A DNA stretch of 64,000 bases from CAIXSC01 sp046349855 (lineage in GTDB: Bacteria; Planctomycetota; Planctomycetia; Pirellulales; Pirellulaceae). The number at the start of each line of letters is the position of its first letter. Position 1 is the first letter of the stretch. This document shows positions 63,508 through 64,000 of the stretch, piece after piece. The position numbers were made by a program, and so were the translations under genes. Under the pieces are notes generated by a model. It ran no database searches. It worked only from the letters and a program-made list of their open reading frames with translations, and had not been told where the DNA came from. Location: NCBI GenBank assembly GCA_046349855.1, contig JAXMBM010000006.1:118803-182802 (forward strand), read 5' to 3'.

Positions 63508-64000
63508 ATGCCGGACGTTCGCCTCTCCCATCTGACGACGGAAGAACGCCACCCCGCAGCCGGTCGCGTCGATGCGCTGACCGCGCTGGAATTCGTGCAG
63601 TTGATGCATGCCGAGGACCAGCACGCCGTCGCGGCCGTCGGACGTGTGGCGCAGGCCGTGGCCGGAGCCATCGACTGTATCGCTCAGCGGCTCCGAGAGG
63701 GCGGGCGGTTGATCTACCTCGGGGCCGGCACATCAGGACGGCTCGGAGTGCTCGATGCCTCCGAATGCCCCCCCACATTCAACTCGCCGCCCGAACAGGT
63801 GGTGGGACTGATCGCCGGCGGCTATGGGGCTCTCACGCGAGCGGTAGAAGGAGCCGAAGACCGAGCGGAACTGGCGGTCGAAGATCTCACACGGATTCAG
63901 GTGGGGCCGCGCGACGTGGTGGTGGGAATCGCCACGAGCGGCCGGACCCCCTACGTCCTGGGGGGCATCGCCCACGCCCGCCAGCTGGGAGCTCTCACGA
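63508..64000 (+). CDS. murQ: N-acetylmuramic acid 6-phosphate etherase, 3' end cut by window
   Basis: The first 164 codons of a MurQ protein run off the right edge without a stop. The start MPDVRLSHLTTEERHPAAGR leads to RLIYLGAGTSGRLGVLDASE near residue 68, then CPPTFNSPPEQVVGLIAGG, RAVEGAEDRAELA and VVVGIATSGRTPYVLGGI, all SIS-fold etherase hallmarks (typical length about 300). MurQ splits the lactyl ether of MurNAc-6-phosphate, giving GlcNAc-6-phosphate and D-lactate. It is divergent from the symporter/NamZ operon, consistent with a muropeptide recycling locus. A MurNAc kinase would be needed upstream of it and is not in view. Confidence 0.92.
   Translation, partial: MPDVRLSHLTTEERHPAAGRVDALTALEFVQLMHAEDQHAVAAVGRVAQAVAGAIDCIAQRLREGGRLIYLGAGTSGRLGVLDASECPPTFNSPPEQVVGLIAGGYGALTRAVEGAEDRAELAVEDLTRIQVGPRDVVVGIATSGRTPYVLGGIAHARQLGALT

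Overview
The window looks like a chromosomal segment from a planctomycete, most plausibly in or near the Pirellulales. The reasons are the paired DUF1501 and PSCyt1/DUF1549/DUF1553 proteins, a GDSL-plus-dehydrogenase secreted protein with HEAT repeats, the high GC content, and a respiratory operon with planctomycete-style additions to otherwise standard subunits. The order is inference from gene content; no marker gene was compared.

Layout. 1-8.7 kb: the start of a minus-strand gene at the edge, a secreted SGNH/dehydrogenase/HEAT protein, a Tat-exported DUF1501 protein, a small membrane peptide, an isocitrate-lyase/PEP-mutase-type lyase fused to a MEKHLA domain, and a SNF2 helicase with a hypothetical partner. 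9-23.8 kb (plus strand): a small hypothetical and an alpha/beta hydrolase; then an adenylating ligase, a probable acylating aldehyde dehydrogenase and an iron alcohol dehydrogenase, which together could interconvert acid, aldehyde and alcohol; a PQQ-like beta-propeller; a compact group of HemN-like radical SAM protein, GcvH-like lipoyl protein and 2[4Fe-4S] ferredoxin; then ComEC, a DUF1569 protein, a lipase-like hydrolase and RuvX.

23.8-45.2 kb (minus strand) is one long respiratory supra-operon. Read in transcription order it encodes a Rieske protein with a long repetitive N-terminus, cytochrome b split in two, a 1602-residue eight-haem cytochrome, two paralogous secreted cupredoxin/TTR-like proteins, a dihaem lipoprotein, CoxB, CoxA (A2-type YS motif), CtaA, CtaB, CoxC with a large coiled-coil insert, CoxD, an ABC-2 exporter pair, a Sco-like protein, a DUF420 protein and a small CxxC membrane protein. 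It would build a quinol-to-oxygen chain: a bc-type complex, cytochrome carriers and an aa3-type oxidase, together with haem A synthesis and CuA assembly factors. A CRP-like palindrome lies upstream.

45.7-53.4 kb: purD, a YacP/NYN protein, an HpnN/MMPL-like RND protein, a 1.4-kb stretch with no intact gene but a candidate structured RNA ending in a perfect terminator, a 32-residue very basic peptide, a FabZ-like dehydratase and trmB. 53.4-58.1 kb: a DUF1501 plus PSCyt1/LamG/DUF1553 pair. 58.2-64 kb: a muropeptide-recycling locus comprising a NamZ (DUF1343) protein, an AmiE-like serine hydrolase fused to a second NamZ, a sodium:solute symporter, and the divergent start of murQ, which runs off the right edge. 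Almost every operon is tightly packed, with 1- to 8-bp overlaps between genes. No tRNA, rRNA, CRISPR array or intact mobile element was seen.
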